A stretch of DNA of 49,081 nucleotides from an uncultured Clostridia bacterium. GTDB lineage: Bacteria > Bacillota > Clostridia > TANB77 > CAG-508. Made by a program: the position numbers and the translations under genes. The notes beneath the pieces were generated by a model. The model was not told where the DNA came from. It did no database searches and saw only the letters and a program-made list of their open reading frames with translations. Location: the NCBI GenBank assembly GCA_947632585.1, contig CANRPS010000007.1:1-49081 (forward strand). The letters run 5' to 3'. Below are positions 24,574 through 35,129 of the stretch, piece by piece (positions within the stretch are counted from its first letter, which is position 1; the number at the start of each line of letters is the position of its first letter).

Positions 24574-27500
24574 TTATTCAAATAATTTTAGTATTTCTTC
24601 CTTTGTAAAATTACTTATAAATGAAGTCTTATTTGATAATACTCCATCTATCAGGTGCTCTTTTTTCTGTTGAAGTTCATAAATTTTTTCTTCAATAGAA
24701 TTATTAGTAATAAGTTTGTATACTTGAACATTATTTTTTTGTCCTATTCTATATGCTCTATCTGTTGCTTGATTTTCAGCTGACTGATTCCACCATGGAT
24801 CATAATGAATTACCATATCTGCTCCAGTTAAATTTAATCCCGTGCCTCCTGCTTTTAGAGATATCAAGAATATTTTTATATCTTTATTTTGATTAAATTC
24901 ATCAACAAGTGTAATTCTTTCACTTACCTTTGTTGCCCCTGTTAATTTAAAATATTTTATATTTTTAGCATCTAGTTCATGTTGTATTATATCAAACATT
25001 GAAGTATATCCTGAAAATAATAATATTCTATGTCCAGCCCCTATTGCATCTTCTATTATTTCCATACATTGAGAAAGTTTACTACTTTCTCCTTCATATC
25101 CATCTATAAATAGTTTTGGATGGCAGCAAATTTGTCTTAATCTTGTTAATGCTGTAAGTATCATCATCTGACTTCTCTCAAATCCTTTTATATTTATCTC
25201 TTCCGCTACATCTTGTTTTGCTTTTACCAAATATGACATATAAATTTTTTCTTGTTCTTCTTCCATATTATTATTTAATATTGTAATTGTTTTTTCTGGA
25301 AGTTCTGTTAATACTTCCTTTTTTGTTCTTCTTAAAATAAATGGTTCAATAAGCATTTTCAATTTTGCTATAGCATCTTTATTTTCATCTCTTACAATTG
25401 GTAGTTCAAACAATGTTTTAAATTTTTTATATTGGAATAGATATCCTGGCATAATATAATCAAATATCGACCAAAGTTCTGATAATGAATTTTCAATTGG
25501 AGTTCCTGTTAAAGCAAATCTTGTTTCACCTTTAAGGATTTTTATTGCTTTTGCATTTTGAGTATTATAGTTTTTTAAATATTGTGCTTCATCTGCTATT
25601 ATGTATTTAAATTCATAATTTTTTTCTTTGTACTTTTCTATATCTCTTTTTAATAAATCATATGATGTAATTATAATATCATTACTTTCTAATTCTGATA
25701 TTATTTTATTTCTTTCATTTACATTTCCAGATACTACTTTTACTTTTATATTAGGAGTAAATTTCTTAGCTTCTGCAAACCAATTTAAAGCAAGAGAACT
25801 TGGTGATACTACAATACTTGTTTTCCTCTTTGCAGGATTTTTTTCAATGTAGTCTAAAATCATTGCTAAAATTTGTATTGTTTTACCTAGTCCCATATCA
25901 TCTGCTAAAATTCCACCAAATTTATAATCATCTAGTGTTCTAAGCCAAGTATAACCTATATTTTGGTAGTCCCTTAATATACTTTTCATACTATCTGGAA
26001 CTTTTATATCATCAGTTACTCTTCCCTTTTCTAAATCATCTACTATTTTTTTATATTCACTATTTTTGTTTATTTTAGTATTATTAAATCTTTTTAAAAG
26101 TTCATTTAAATATAATGATCTATTTACTGGAAGTTTTATTACTTCATTTTCTAATTGCTTATAATTTATATCCATTCCAGAAGAAAGTTTGTCCAAAAAT
26201 TCAATATCTTCATTTTCTATCAAGTTCAAAAATGTTCCGTCTTTTAGTCTATGAAATCTTTTCTTTTGACTATACTTTTCCATTATTTCTTGTATTTCTT
26301 CTTTGGAAATATTTAATTTACTTAAATCTATATTTAATAAATTATTTTCTATTTTTATTCCTATTGGTCCTAGTTTAGGGGCTCTTATTTCTTTTGTTTT
26401 AAAATTATCTGTAACTAATACTTCAAACTTTTGCATATATAAATTTATGTCTTCAGATAAGAATTCATATATTTGCTCATCATTTGGTAAAATTAGCCTT
26501 AAGTTATTTATATCTAACATAAATCCCGTTCTTTTAAATATGTTTAAAGTTTTATTTTCTTCTAGTTCATTTCTTAAAGTATTTATCTTTATATTATCTT
26601 GTAATGGGTTGAATTCTTGATCTCCATAACAAAATTTTATGTCTGCGACTAAATAATTATTTTCATCAAAATCTAAATATACTTTTACTGCGAGTTCCTG
26701 AGGTTTATATTGCTCTAGTTCTTCCTCAGATATTCCTTTTACTTTTATAGAATTTCCTATTTTTGGTTTTATTATCGAGAAGAAATCTCTTAAATCTTCT
26801 TTTCTAAATAGCATTTCACTTGTATAGTTTTCTCTAAAGGCTAGCAATACTTTAAGTACAGAATTTGCAAATTTTTTGTTACATCTATATAATCTATTTG
26901 AATTTAATAAATATACATACTTTTTTCCTTTAAATATTGCTATTTTAAATACATCTATATTCGGCTTTAAAGTAAATTCTTTTTCATTTATTTTTGTTAA
27001 CTCAAATTTAATTTCTGGATTTTCCTCTATAAATTCTATATTAGTGTTAATGTAATCATAGCTAAATGCAACTTTTTTATTTTTAAGTATATCAAAAATC
27101 TCATCTATAGTGCTTTCTCCAATTATTATAACTTCTTTATTTATTGTTGATGGTATATTATATCCATATCTGTCGCTCGAATTAGAATATTTCATTATTT
27201 CTGCATATCTTAAAATAAACTCTAGAATTTCTTTAGATGATTCATCGAAATTTTGTCTATTATGTAAAAATTCTAATTTTTCTCCATATTTTGCATATTC
27301 ATTGTTTGTTACTTTAGTATAAAATTCTGTTAGATCCTTTATTTTATACATTCTGTTTCTTCCTAATCTAAATTCTAACTTCATTTCATTTGTAAATTTA
27401 TCATATTCTATTTTTGTTTCTATTTTTATTTTATCTTTATCAGAGAGTTTAACTATATCATCATTATCAAATTCTTCTAATTCATCATTATAAAATGAAT

Positions 27501-27894
27501 TTATTAAATTAGTAAAGCTTTTATATTTAAATTTATCTGCCTTTTTTTGTCCATTTACAATACTTGAAACTTCTTGATAATTATTTTCCCAAAATTTGGT
27601 TTGTTCAAATTTTATTAATGCTGCTACTATATGATTACATGCACTATAATATGTTTTATATGCTTCACATTCACAAGAGGCTACTTCAAGTTCACCATTT
27701 TTTACATCTATATTTATTTCTTGTTCACCAAAATCATCTTCAATTATAGCTTTCAAACTAAAGTTATCAGGGTTTTGATAGTCACTTTTTGTAATATTTA
27801 CTCTTCCTTCAGTTATAAATTTTTTTGCTTCTTTTAGGCAGTCTTCTCCAACTGCATCATATATTTCTTGAGATAAAGTTTTATTTATAAGCAT
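24574..27894 (-). CDS. SNF2-family helicase with SWIM zinc finger
   Basis: 1106 residues. The SWIM zinc motif C-x-C-x9-C-x-H lies at residues 74-88 (Cys74, Cys76, Cys86, His88). The long bacterial SNF2-associated domain follows to about 620. The Swi2/Snf2 ATPase core then has DDMGLGKTIQ (Walker A), DEAQ (Walker B), LTGTPIENS, and helicase C with GGTGLNLTGAD and DRAYRIGQ. These are DNA-translocating ATPases of the RapA/HepA-like group. Their role in Firmicutes is largely unknown. The gene is monocistronic, with AAAGGAG before the ATG. Confidence 0.93.
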   Translation of the reverse strand: MLINKTLSQEIYDAVGEDCLKEAKKFITEGRVNITKSDYQNPDNFSLKAIIEDDFGEQEINIDVKNGELEVASCECEAYKTYYSACNHIVAALIKFEQTKFWENNYQEVSSIVNGQKKADKFKYKSFTNLINSFYNDELEEFDNDDIVKLSDKDKIKIETKIEYDKFTNEMKLEFRLGRNRMYKIKDLTEFYTKVTNNEYAKYGEKLEFLHNRQNFDESSKEILEFILRYAEIMKYSNSSDRYGYNIPSTINKEVIIIGESTIDEIFDILKNKKVAFSYDYINTNIEFIEENPEIKFELTKINEKEFTLKPNIDVFKIAIFKGKKYVYLLNSNRLYRCNKKFANSVLKVLLAFRENYTSEMLFRKEDLRDFFSIIKPKIGNSIKVKGISEEELEQYKPQELAVKVYLDFDENNYLVADIKFCYGDQEFNPLQDNIKINTLRNELEENKTLNIFKRTGFMLDINNLRLILPNDEQIYEFLSEDINLYMQKFEVLVTDNFKTKEIRAPKLGPIGIKIENNLLNIDLSKLNISKEEIQEIMEKYSQKKRFHRLKDGTFLNLIENEDIEFLDKLSSGMDINYKQLENEVIKLPVNRSLYLNELLKRFNNTKINKNSEYKKIVDDLEKGRVTDDIKVPDSMKSILRDYQNIGYTWLRTLDDYKFGGILADDMGLGKTIQILAMILDYIEKNPAKRKTSIVVSPSSLALNWFAEAKKFTPNIKVKVVSGNVNERNKIISELESNDIIITSYDLLKRDIEKYKEKNYEFKYIIADEAQYLKNYNTQNAKAIKILKGETRFALTGTPIENSLSELWSIFDYIMPGYLFQYKKFKTLFELPIVRDENKDAIAKLKMLIEPFILRRTKKEVLTELPEKTITILNNNMEEEQEKIYMSYLVKAKQDVAEEINIKGFERSQMMILTALTRLRQICCHPKLFIDGYEGESSKLSQCMEIIEDAIGAGHRILLFSGYTSMFDIIQHELDAKNIKYFKLTGATKVSERITLVDEFNQNKDIKIFLISLKAGGTGLNLTGADMVIHYDPWWNQSAENQATDRAYRIGQKNNVQVYKLITNNSIEEKIYELQQKKEHLIDGVLSNKTSFISNFTKEEILKLFE

Positions 27895-27982
27895 TGGTTT
27901 CTCCTTTTTTACTTCCTAAATTAGCAATGTATTATATATCATTTTTTACAATTTTTCAAGACTATAATAAAATTTCTAAAAT

Positions 27983-28026
27983 ATAAAATACACTTAAATA
28001 ATAAAAATTTATTAAGTGTATTTTAT
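27983..28026 (-). terminator. Terminator after cwlD
   Basis: Inverted repeat around AAAATACACTTA/TAAGTGTATTTT just downstream of the cwlD stop at 28048. Confidence 0.75.
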
Positions 28027-28047
28027 ATTTTCTTTAATTTATAATAA

Positions 28048-28767
28048 TTATTCGTAAAAATAATCAATTATTCCATTATATATACCCCAAGCAAGTTTAT
28101 TTTGGTATTCATCTTCAAGTAATAATTTTTCTTCTTCAGGGTTAGATAAAAAACCACATTCTACTATTGTTGTTGGTATTTCTATATGCTTAATAATATA
28201 AACATTATCAATCGTTTTAGGTACTCTGTTATTTTCTCTTTGAATTGTTTCATTTAAATTTGTTTGTATTGATTTTGCAAGTTTGGCTCCTTCTTGATTT
28301 CCTTCCTTGTAGAAAGTTTGCCATCCATCATATTGAGATTGTGGTATTTTATTTAAGTGAATAGACACAAATATATCTGCTTCACTTTCATTTCCTATTT
28401 TTACTCTATTTCTTATGTCTGATATTTTCTTTTCTTTTAATGTTTTACTATCTATATCATAAATTGCATTTTCATCAGAGCGAGTAAGTATAGTTGTTGT
28501 TCCACTTTGCTCTAATAAATTTTGTAATTTTAATGCTATTTTTAAATTTATTTCCGCTTCTGCTATGCCATTAGTGCTTTCTGCTCCTTCATCTGGAATT
28601 CCATGTCCTGCATCTATTATTATTGTTTTTCCTGAAACAGGTAAACTTACTGTAGCTATATATTTTTTTTGTATTTCATTATTTGAATTGCTTAATAAAA
28701 AAACAAATATTGATAAAAATATTCCTAACGTAATTAATAAAATTCTTTTTTTATTTAACACTATCAT
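28048..28767 (-). CDS. cwlD: N-acetylmuramoyl-L-alanine amidase CwlD
   Basis: 239 residues. An N-terminal membrane anchor or signal helix (about 6-24) is followed by an Amidase_3 domain. Its zinc ligands are in DAGHG (first His), GIAEAEINL (Glu), SIHLN (second His), and the catalytic Glu is in VECGFLSN. The size and the lack of a SPOR or SH3 tail fit CwlD, which removes stem peptides during spore cortex synthesis to prepare muramic lactam. That fits the other spore genes here. It is divergent from the transglutaminase-like gene. Confidence 0.88.
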   Translation of the reverse strand: MIVLNKKRILLITLGIFLSIFVFLLSNSNNEIQKKYIATVSLPVSGKTIIIDAGHGIPDEGAESTNGIAEAEINLKIALKLQNLLEQSGTTTILTRSDENAIYDIDSKTLKEKKISDIRNRVKIGNESEADIFVSIHLNKIPQSQYDGWQTFYKEGNQEGAKLAKSIQTNLNETIQRENNRVPKTIDNVYIIKHIEIPTTIVECGFLSNPEEEKLLLEDEYQNKLAWGIYNGIIDYFYE

Positions 28768-28936
28768 TAAAAATACCTCTTTTATCTTTTTGATTAATTA
28801 TATGTTTGTTTCTTTTAATTATTCTTATTTATAATAATTATTTATATTTTTCTTTATAAGTAGTTTTCTTTTTTTTTAATATATGTTAATATTAAAATAA
28901 TAAATTCTATTAAATATTTGTACAAAAGGAGGAATA

Positions 28937-31012
28937 ATGAATTTTCAAGATTTAAGAAATTTACTAGAAAAATCTGATGATAAACTAAGTATACTTTCTG
29001 ATCCTAATTTGTTATTAACTAATTATAATGTAACTATAGTAAATGTTTTTGAATTGATTCGAGATTTTTTAAATGATTCAGAAAAACTAGCTTTATTTAA
29101 ATACCCTTATTTTCAAAATCTTGGTTCAGTTGAATCAGCTTTAATATTTAAATTTATTTCTGATGAAAATATAAAATTTAGATTACTGAAAGATGAAAAT
29201 ATTATGTCTAGGTTTTCTTCAAAAGAAATTTTAGATATGATACAAAATTTAAGTGATGAATCTAAAGCTAAAATAGCAACTAATACTTATTTAACTCTTG
29301 AAATATTACATTTAAAAGACTATGAAATTACAGAATTAGTAAAAAACATTAGTTCTGAAAAAGTAAAGTTAGATATATTAGAAGAAATTATATTGCAACC
29401 ATATTTGAAGGCGAAAATTATTGTCACATTAAGTCCAAAAGAAAGAATAAGGATGTTATTAAAAGAACCTCTTTTATTATCAAATAATCAAATCGACATA
29501 ATATCTTCTTTGGATGTTAATGATTTAGGGGATTTTCTTGTAAATCATAAATCTTTTTGTGTTGAAAATGATATTCGTCCATATGAAATTATTATGAAAC
29601 TATCTCCTGAAAACCAAAAAGATTTTGTATCAATTTTACATGATTTAGATTTACCTTTTAATGAAAAAAAAGAAATTTTAGCTACTTTAAAACCTGATGT
29701 TAAAAAATCTATCGACATATCTAATTTTCCTGAAAACTTGCAGATTGCCTTGCAGTTAGAAACTAGAGATTTTGATGGTAAAATAATTTTAGATTTAAAT
29801 AGAAATTTAGAAGATTATCGTGGTCTAGATAATTTACTTTCTGTAAACCCTATAGAATTTACAGAAAAACAGAAAGCAAGATTTTTACAATTATGTGATA
29901 TTTGCCCTGATTTACAGGTAATTAACATATTAAATAATGTTTCATATTTTGCTTCAAGTACCAGTGAATATAAAGAGGCAGAAGAATGGATTTCTTCTTT
30001 AATTAATAGTTTAGATCCTACGTATTCTCAATTACAAAAACTAGCTGTTATAGATAATGCTATTGGTAAAAAAATAAGCTACACACCTGATAAAGATACA
30101 GAAGTATTTAATCCTTCAGATTGCAGAGCTTTGTGGAAAATAATCGTTTCTGGTTATGGCATATGTAATGGTATTGCTCCATTAGAACAATATATCTTAA
30201 GTAAAGTTGGAATAGAGAGTGAAATTGTAAGTTCTAAAAAACATGCTTTTTTAAAAATAAAAAATATTGAACTGCCTATTGAAAATGGTGAATTTATAAA
30301 AGGAAGTACAATTTTAGATCCAACTTGGAACTTAACAGATCATCGATTTGGTGCAAAACCATATAATTTCTGTATAAGTTATGAACAAGCACGAAAAAAT
30401 GATATAGATATAAATGGAAATGACCACAATTCTCACAAAAATGATGATTCTCTTAAAGATGTAACTCTTGGTTTAGATGAGAAAAATTTAAGAGCATTAT
30501 TTGCAAGTGTAGGACTCGCAGATAAAGATGGAATTTTCCCAGTAATAAAATTATTAGAAAGTTCAAAATCAATTAATGAAGCCAATATAAATAATCCAGA
30601 AGAAAATATTAGACAGCAATTTTCTCTTCTTGCTGAAACATGTCCTGAATTTGCTACATGTCAAAATTCTACTATAAGTATTTTAAGTGAAAATCTCTTA
30701 AATAGTAGTTATTTAAAATTTAATAAATGTGTTGTAAATAGAGTTTATGATAAAGATGATGATTTAAAAAAGCCAATTGTTTATGTATATATTGATTTAG
30801 GAAAAATAGGTAAAAAATTTTATATAGCTGATAAGTCACAAGGAAAAATGGTTGAATATTCACAAAAAGATTTTGAGCAGCAATTTGAAATTTATAAATC
30901 AGATCTGCAACTTTTAGGAGGAAATAAACCTTGGGAATCTAGCAAAGAAGTAATTGAAAATTTATCAAAAAGCTCTGGAAAAATAATTGTAGAAGGAGAA
31001 AAAGAAAGATGA
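28937..31012 (+). CDS. Repeat protein with transglutaminase-like cysteine protease domain
   Basis: 691 residues with no close family recognised. Residues 1-330 look like alpha-helical repeats of 20-30 residues (variants of LSPENQKDFVSIL, SSKEILDMIQNLS). Residues about 360-490 hold a transglutaminase-like core with a plausible triad: Cys410 in YGICNGIA, His436 in KKHAFLK and Asp461 in LDPTWN. The C-terminal 200 residues are unassigned, and there is no signal peptide. AAGGAGG sits 8 nt before the ATG. The stop overlaps the next gene (ATGA), so the two are coupled. A cytoplasmic protease or amide-forming enzyme is inferred from the triad only. Confidence 0.8.
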   Translation: MNFQDLRNLLEKSDDKLSILSDPNLLLTNYNVTIVNVFELIRDFLNDSEKLALFKYPYFQNLGSVESALIFKFISDENIKFRLLKDENIMSRFSSKEILDMIQNLSDESKAKIATNTYLTLEILHLKDYEITELVKNISSEKVKLDILEEIILQPYLKAKIIVTLSPKERIRMLLKEPLLLSNNQIDIISSLDVNDLGDFLVNHKSFCVENDIRPYEIIMKLSPENQKDFVSILHDLDLPFNEKKEILATLKPDVKKSIDISNFPENLQIALQLETRDFDGKIILDLNRNLEDYRGLDNLLSVNPIEFTEKQKARFLQLCDICPDLQVINILNNVSYFASSTSEYKEAEEWISSLINSLDPTYSQLQKLAVIDNAIGKKISYTPDKDTEVFNPSDCRALWKIIVSGYGICNGIAPLEQYILSKVGIESEIVSSKKHAFLKIKNIELPIENGEFIKGSTILDPTWNLTDHRFGAKPYNFCISYEQARKNDIDINGNDHNSHKNDDSLKDVTLGLDEKNLRALFASVGLADKDGIFPVIKLLESSKSINEANINNPEENIRQQFSLLAETCPEFATCQNSTISILSENLLNSSYLKFNKCVVNRVYDKDDDLKKPIVYVYIDLGKIGKKFYIADKSQGKMVEYSQKDFEQQFEIYKSDLQLLGGNKPWESSKEVIENLSKSSGKIIVEGEKER

Positions 31013-31236
31013 AATTTATTAAAAAATTTGTTTCCTTTATAAAGAATTTGTTTAATAAATCAACAGAAGTAAAGAAAATTGATGCTTCACATAAAAATAA
31101 TCTATTAGACGAAAAAAAATCAAAATTTATCGATTCTTTAGCAATTAATAATTCTAATGAAAATACAACTCATATTGTTGAGACTTTAGTTAATGAAGGA
31201 GATGGATTAGGCATACGAAAAAAACTTATACCATAA
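31009..31236 (+). CDS. Hypothetical small protein coupled to the transglutaminase-like gene
   Basis: 75 residues, with a basic amphipathic N-terminus (FIKKFVSFIKNLFNK) and an acidic-polar remainder. No family recognised. Its ATG overlaps the upstream TGA, so it is translated by coupling and probably acts with that protein, for instance as a membrane tether or partner. A terminator follows at 31283-31325. Confidence 0.7.
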   Translation: MKFIKKFVSFIKNLFNKSTEVKKIDASHKNNLLDEKKSKFIDSLAINNSNENTTHIVETLVNEGDGLGIRKKLIP

Positions 31237-31282
31237 TATTGAAAATTTAAAAATTAAATGTTATAATTTGTTTACTTATTGA

Positions 31283-31325
31283 GGGCAAAGAAATAGGTTT
31301 TTATATCTATTCTTTGTCCTTTTTT
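31283..31325 (+). terminator. Terminator upstream of dprA
   Basis: Stem GGCAAAGAA(A)TAG/CTATTCTTTGTCC followed by a T run. It ends 1 nt before the AAAGGAG of dprA. Confidence 0.8.
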
Positions 31326-31332
31326 AAAGGAG

Positions 31333-32223
31333 TTGATTTTAATAGAAGAAATTTTTTACAAAATTTGGCTTTCATTAATTAATGGTTTAAATCATGTGAT
31401 TTTTTTTAATCTTATAAATACTTTTAAATCTATCAAAAATATTTTTAATGCTTCGAGTAGTGAATTGTTACAAGTTCCTAATATTAATTTGAAAATTATC
31501 TATGATATATTAGATCAAGAAAAAAAAAATCTGTAAAAGCACATTTAAAATATATAACATCAAATAAAATTGATATTATAAGTATTTTGGACCAAGATTA
31601 TCCTTATTTGCTTAAACAAATATATGATCCACCAATTTTCTTATATATTAAAGGAAATAAATCTGTCTTTAATAAAACATGTATAGGTATGGTAGGATGC
31701 AGAGATTGTTCTTTATATGGAAGAGAAGTTGCGCAAAAAATATCACATGATTTAGCAATTAATAATATAAATATTGTAAGTGGTCTAGCTAGAGGAATTG
31801 ATACTTTTTCTCATTTAGGAGCTATTTCAGCAAATGGATTAACAACTGCTGTTTTAGGTTGTGGTTTAGACGTTGTTTATCCTAAAGAGAATCTATATTT
31901 AGAAAATAAAATTTTAAATTTAAATGGTGCCATTATCTCTGAGTATCCTTTAAAAACGAGTCCCTTAAAATTGAATTTTCCTGCTAGAAATAGGATCATA
32001 AGTGGCATTTCTAAAGGTATAGTAGTTGTAGAATCTAAATCTAAAGGTGGTTCTCTAATTACCGCAAATTTTGCTTTAGAACAAGGTAAAGAAGTTTTTT
32101 CAGTACCACGGAAATATAAATTCTACTACTTCAGAAGGTACTAATGACTTAATTAAGCAAGGGGCTATACCTATTACTTCTTATACTGATATTCTTGAGG
32201 AATTAAAATATAGAAGCGTATAA
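31333..32223 (+). CDS. dprA: DprA/Smf DNA-processing protein, split by an A10 run and a CGGA site
   Basis: The Rossmann-like DprA core is clear: GMVGCRDCSLYGREV, VSGLARGIDTFSHLGA, TAVLGCGLDVVYPKEN, FPARNRIISG, ESKSKGGSLITANFALEQG. DprA loads RecA on incoming single-stranded DNA in transformation. Two breaks interrupt it. At A10 (31520-31529) one extra A joins LDQEKK to SVKAHLKYITSNK. At CGGA (32109-32112) skipping C changes VP-RKYKF to VPGNINSTTSEGTNDLIKQG, the conserved VPGN block, and the frame then runs to 32223. With both, the product is about 295 residues, near normal. AAAGGAG precedes a poor start (TTG at 31333, or ATA at 31342 with better spacing). It could be a real pseudogene. Confidence 0.85.
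31520..31529 (+). other. A10 slippage run in dprA
   Basis: Ten A between GATCAAG and TCTG. An added A (polymerase slippage or sequencing loss) restores the dprA frame; without it TAA follows after two codons. Confidence 0.65.
32109..32112 (+). other. CGGA site C: +1 shift in dprA
   Basis: Codons are TCA GTA CCA CGG AAA TAT. Skipping the C at 32109 gives CCA GGA AAT ATA AAT, the universal DprA motif V-P-G-N. Confidence 0.85.
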
Positions 32224-32232
32224 ATTACGCTT

Positions 32233-35106
32233 CTATTCCAAATACTTTTTCAAAAATTTTCCTGTGTAACTTCTTTCATTTTTAGTCAATTGTTCAGGAG
32301 TTCCAATTGCAATTACTTCTCCACCTTTTTCTCCACCTTCTGGACCCAAATCTATTATGTGATCACAAGTTTTTATTAAATCTAAATTATGTTCTATTAC
32401 AATTATAGTATTTCCACTATCAACTAATCTTTGTAATATATTTATTAATTTATGAACATCTGCTATATGAAGTCCTGTTGTTGGTTCATCTAAAATATAC
32501 AAAGTTTTTCCTGTTGCTCTTTTAGAAAGTTCGGTTGCAAGTTTTACTCTTTGTGCTTCTCCTCCAGATAAGGTTGTAGAAGATTGTCCAAGTTTTATAT
32601 ATCCTAGTCCAACATCATTTAAAGTTTGTATTTTATTTTTAATTTTAGGTATTTTATCAAAAAATTCTAATGCTTCTTCTACAGTCATATCAAGTACATC
32701 TGATATGTTTTTCCCCTTAAATTTTATTTCTAATGTTTCATAATTATATCTTTTTCCTTTACACACTTCACAAGGTACATACACATCTGGTAAAAAATGC
32801 ATTTCTATTTTATGAACACCATCTCCTTGGCAACTTTCACATCTGCCTCCAGGAACATTAAAACTAAATCTTCCCTTTTCATATCCTCTTAGTTTTGCTT
32901 CATTTGTTTCTGCAAATATTGTACGTATTTCATCAAAAACTCCTGTATATGTCGCTGGGTTACTCCTAGGAGTTCTTCCTATTGGTGATTGATCTATATT
33001 TACTATTTTATCTATATTTTCTAGTCCTAATATCTCTTTACATTTTCCTGGTTTTTCATTTGATTTATTTATTTTTTGTGCTATTTGTTTATATAAAATT
33101 TCATTAACTAAAGTTGACTTTCCAGAACCTGATACTCCTGTGACACATGTAAATACTCCCAATGGAAATTTTACATCTATATTTTTTAAATTATGTTCTG
33201 TTGCTCCTTTTACTTCTATACATTTTCCTTTTATAGGTTTTCTTCTCTTTTTAGGCACTTCTATTTTCTTTCTTCCACTTAAGTAATCACCTGTAATAGA
33301 GTTAGGAGCATTTTTTATTTCTTCTGCTGAACCTTGTGCCATAACATTTCCGCCATGTACTCCAGCTCCTGGTCCAATATCTATTATTTCATCAGCTGCA
33401 TACATTGTATCTTCATCGTGTTCTACTACGATTAAAGTGTTTCCTAAATCTCTTAGCTTTTTTAGAGTAGTTAACAACTTATCATTATCTCTTTGATGTA
33501 ACCCTATACTTGGTTCATCTAAAATATATAATACTCCTGTTAATCCAGATCCTATTTGAGTTGCAAGCCTAATTCTTTGAGATTCTCCTCCTGACAAAGT
33601 TCCACTGCTTCTTGATAGTGTTAAATATTCTAATCCTACATCTATTAAAAATTGTAATCTTTTATCAATTTCTTTTAAAATTAAATTTGATATCATTTTT
33701 TCTGTTTCTGTAAGGTTTATTGTTCTTAAGAATTCTTGGATTTTATTTATAGGCATATCTGTTAACTCATTTATATTTTTATCTCCAATTTTAATTGATA
33801 AAATTTCTTTTTTAAGTCTTGAACCTTTACATGTTGGGCAATCTAAATTACTCATATACATTTCGTAAAAATCTCTCATACCTTGAGATTTAGTTTCATT
33901 ATGTCTTCTTTCCAAAGTTGGAATTACACCTTCAAATGTAGAACTAAATGTTCTTACACCATAAGTTGTTTCATATTTGAAATCAATTACTTCATCTGTT
34001 CCATATAATATCTTGTCTAAAAAGTCTCTTGGTAGTTTTTTTATTGGTTTTGTAATGTCAACACCATAATGTTTTGCAATAGATTCAAAATACATTTTTG
34101 CCATTGTTTCGCCTTTTTTCATAGTACTTGCACCAAATGCTTTTACTCCATCATATAATGTTTTATCTTTGTCTGGAATTATCAAATCTTCATCTATTTT
34201 CATAATATATCCAATTCCTAAACAATCTGGACATGCCCCAAATGGATTATTGAATGAAAACATACTTGGTGTAAATTCTGGAAAACTAAAGCCGCAATCT
34301 GGACATGCATAATTTGAACTAAATAAGATCTCTCTTGTACCATCTTTTTTAGTTCTTCCTCCAAATTTACTTAAATTCAAATCTTTTCCTTGATTTATGC
34401 TAATTACTACCAAATTAGATGCTGCTTTTAGCGCTGTTTCAATAGACTCTGTTAATCTACTTCTTATGTTCTCTTTTATTATTAATCTATCTACAATTAA
34501 TTCAATTTCATGTTTTTTCTTTTTATCTATAGATATTTCATCTGACAAGTCATAAATTTCATTATCTATTCTTATTCTAACAAATCCTTGTTTTCTATAT
34601 TCTTCTAGCTCCTTTTTATACTCGCCTTTTCTTCCCCTTACAACTGGTGCTAAAACTTGAATTTTGATGCCTTCAGGAAGAGTTAGAACTTTATCTACTA
34701 TTTGATCTATAGATTGTTTTTCTATTTTCTTACCACAATTAGGACAATATGGTATCCCTATTCGTGCATACAATAAACGAATATAATCATATATTTCAGT
34801 AACTGTACCTACTGTAGAACGAGGATTTTTTGAAGTTGTTTTTTGATCTATTGATATAGCTGGTGATAATCCTTCTATTCTTTCCACATCTGGTTTTTCC
34901 ATTATACCTAAAAATTGTCTTGCATAAGAAGATAAACTTTCTACATATCTTCTTTGCCCTTCTGCATATAAAGTATCAAATGCGAGTGAAGATTTTCCAG
35001 AACCTGATAGTCCCGTAAATACAACAAGTTTATTTCTTGGTATTTCTAAATTTATATTTTTTAAATTGTGTACTTTTGCCCCTTTTATAATAATTTTATC
35101 ACTCAT
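32233..35106 (-). CDS. uvrA: UvrABC system protein A
   Basis: 957 residues, full length. Two ABC modules, with Walker [11 protein letters not shown] near residue 31 and [10 protein letters not shown] near 655, and signatures LSGGESQR and LSGGEAQR. Zinc modules are CPNCGK..., [16 protein letters not shown] and CEVCKGKRY. UvrA detects bulky DNA lesions and loads UvrB. It follows the Cof hydrolase by 23 nt on the same strand and converges with dprA, whose stop is only 10 nt away. No CGG codon is used in its 957 codons; the three CGG triplets present are out of frame. Confidence 0.98.
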   Translation of the reverse strand: MSDKIIIKGAKVHNLKNINLEIPRNKLVVFTGLSGSGKSSLAFDTLYAEGQRRYVESLSSYARQFLGIMEKPDVERIEGLSPAISIDQKTTSKNPRSTVGTVTEIYDYIRLLYARIGIPYCPNCGKKIEKQSIDQIVDKVLTLPEGIKIQVLAPVVRGRKGEYKKELEEYRKQGFVRIRIDNEIYDLSDEISIDKKKKHEIELIVDRLIIKENIRSRLTESIETALKAASNLVVISINQGKDLNLSKFGGRTKKDGTREILFSSNYACPDCGFSFPEFTPSMFSFNNPFGACPDCLGIGYIMKIDEDLIIPDKDKTLYDGVKAFGASTMKKGETMAKMYFESIAKHYGVDITKPIKKLPRDFLDKILYGTDEVIDFKYETTYGVRTFSSTFEGVIPTLERRHNETKSQGMRDFYEMYMSNLDCPTCKGSRLKKEILSIKIGDKNINELTDMPINKIQEFLRTINLTETEKMISNLILKEIDKRLQFLIDVGLEYLTLSRSSGTLSGGESQRIRLATQIGSGLTGVLYILDEPSIGLHQRDNDKLLTTLKKLRDLGNTLIVVEHDEDTMYAADEIIDIGPGAGVHGGNVMAQGSAEEIKNAPNSITGDYLSGRKKIEVPKKRRKPIKGKCIEVKGATEHNLKNIDVKFPLGVFTCVTGVSGSGKSTLVNEILYKQIAQKINKSNEKPGKCKEILGLENIDKIVNIDQSPIGRTPRSNPATYTGVFDEIRTIFAETNEAKLRGYEKGRFSFNVPGGRCESCQGDGVHKIEMHFLPDVYVPCEVCKGKRYNYETLEIKFKGKNISDVLDMTVEEALEFFDKIPKIKNKIQTLNDVGLGYIKLGQSSTTLSGGEAQRVKLATELSKRATGKTLYILDEPTTGLHIADVHKLINILQRLVDSGNTIIVIEHNLDLIKTCDHIIDLGPEGGEKGGEVIAIGTPEQLTKNERSYTGKFLKKYLE

Positions 35107-35129
35107 CTTTTCTGCCCCTTAATTCTATT

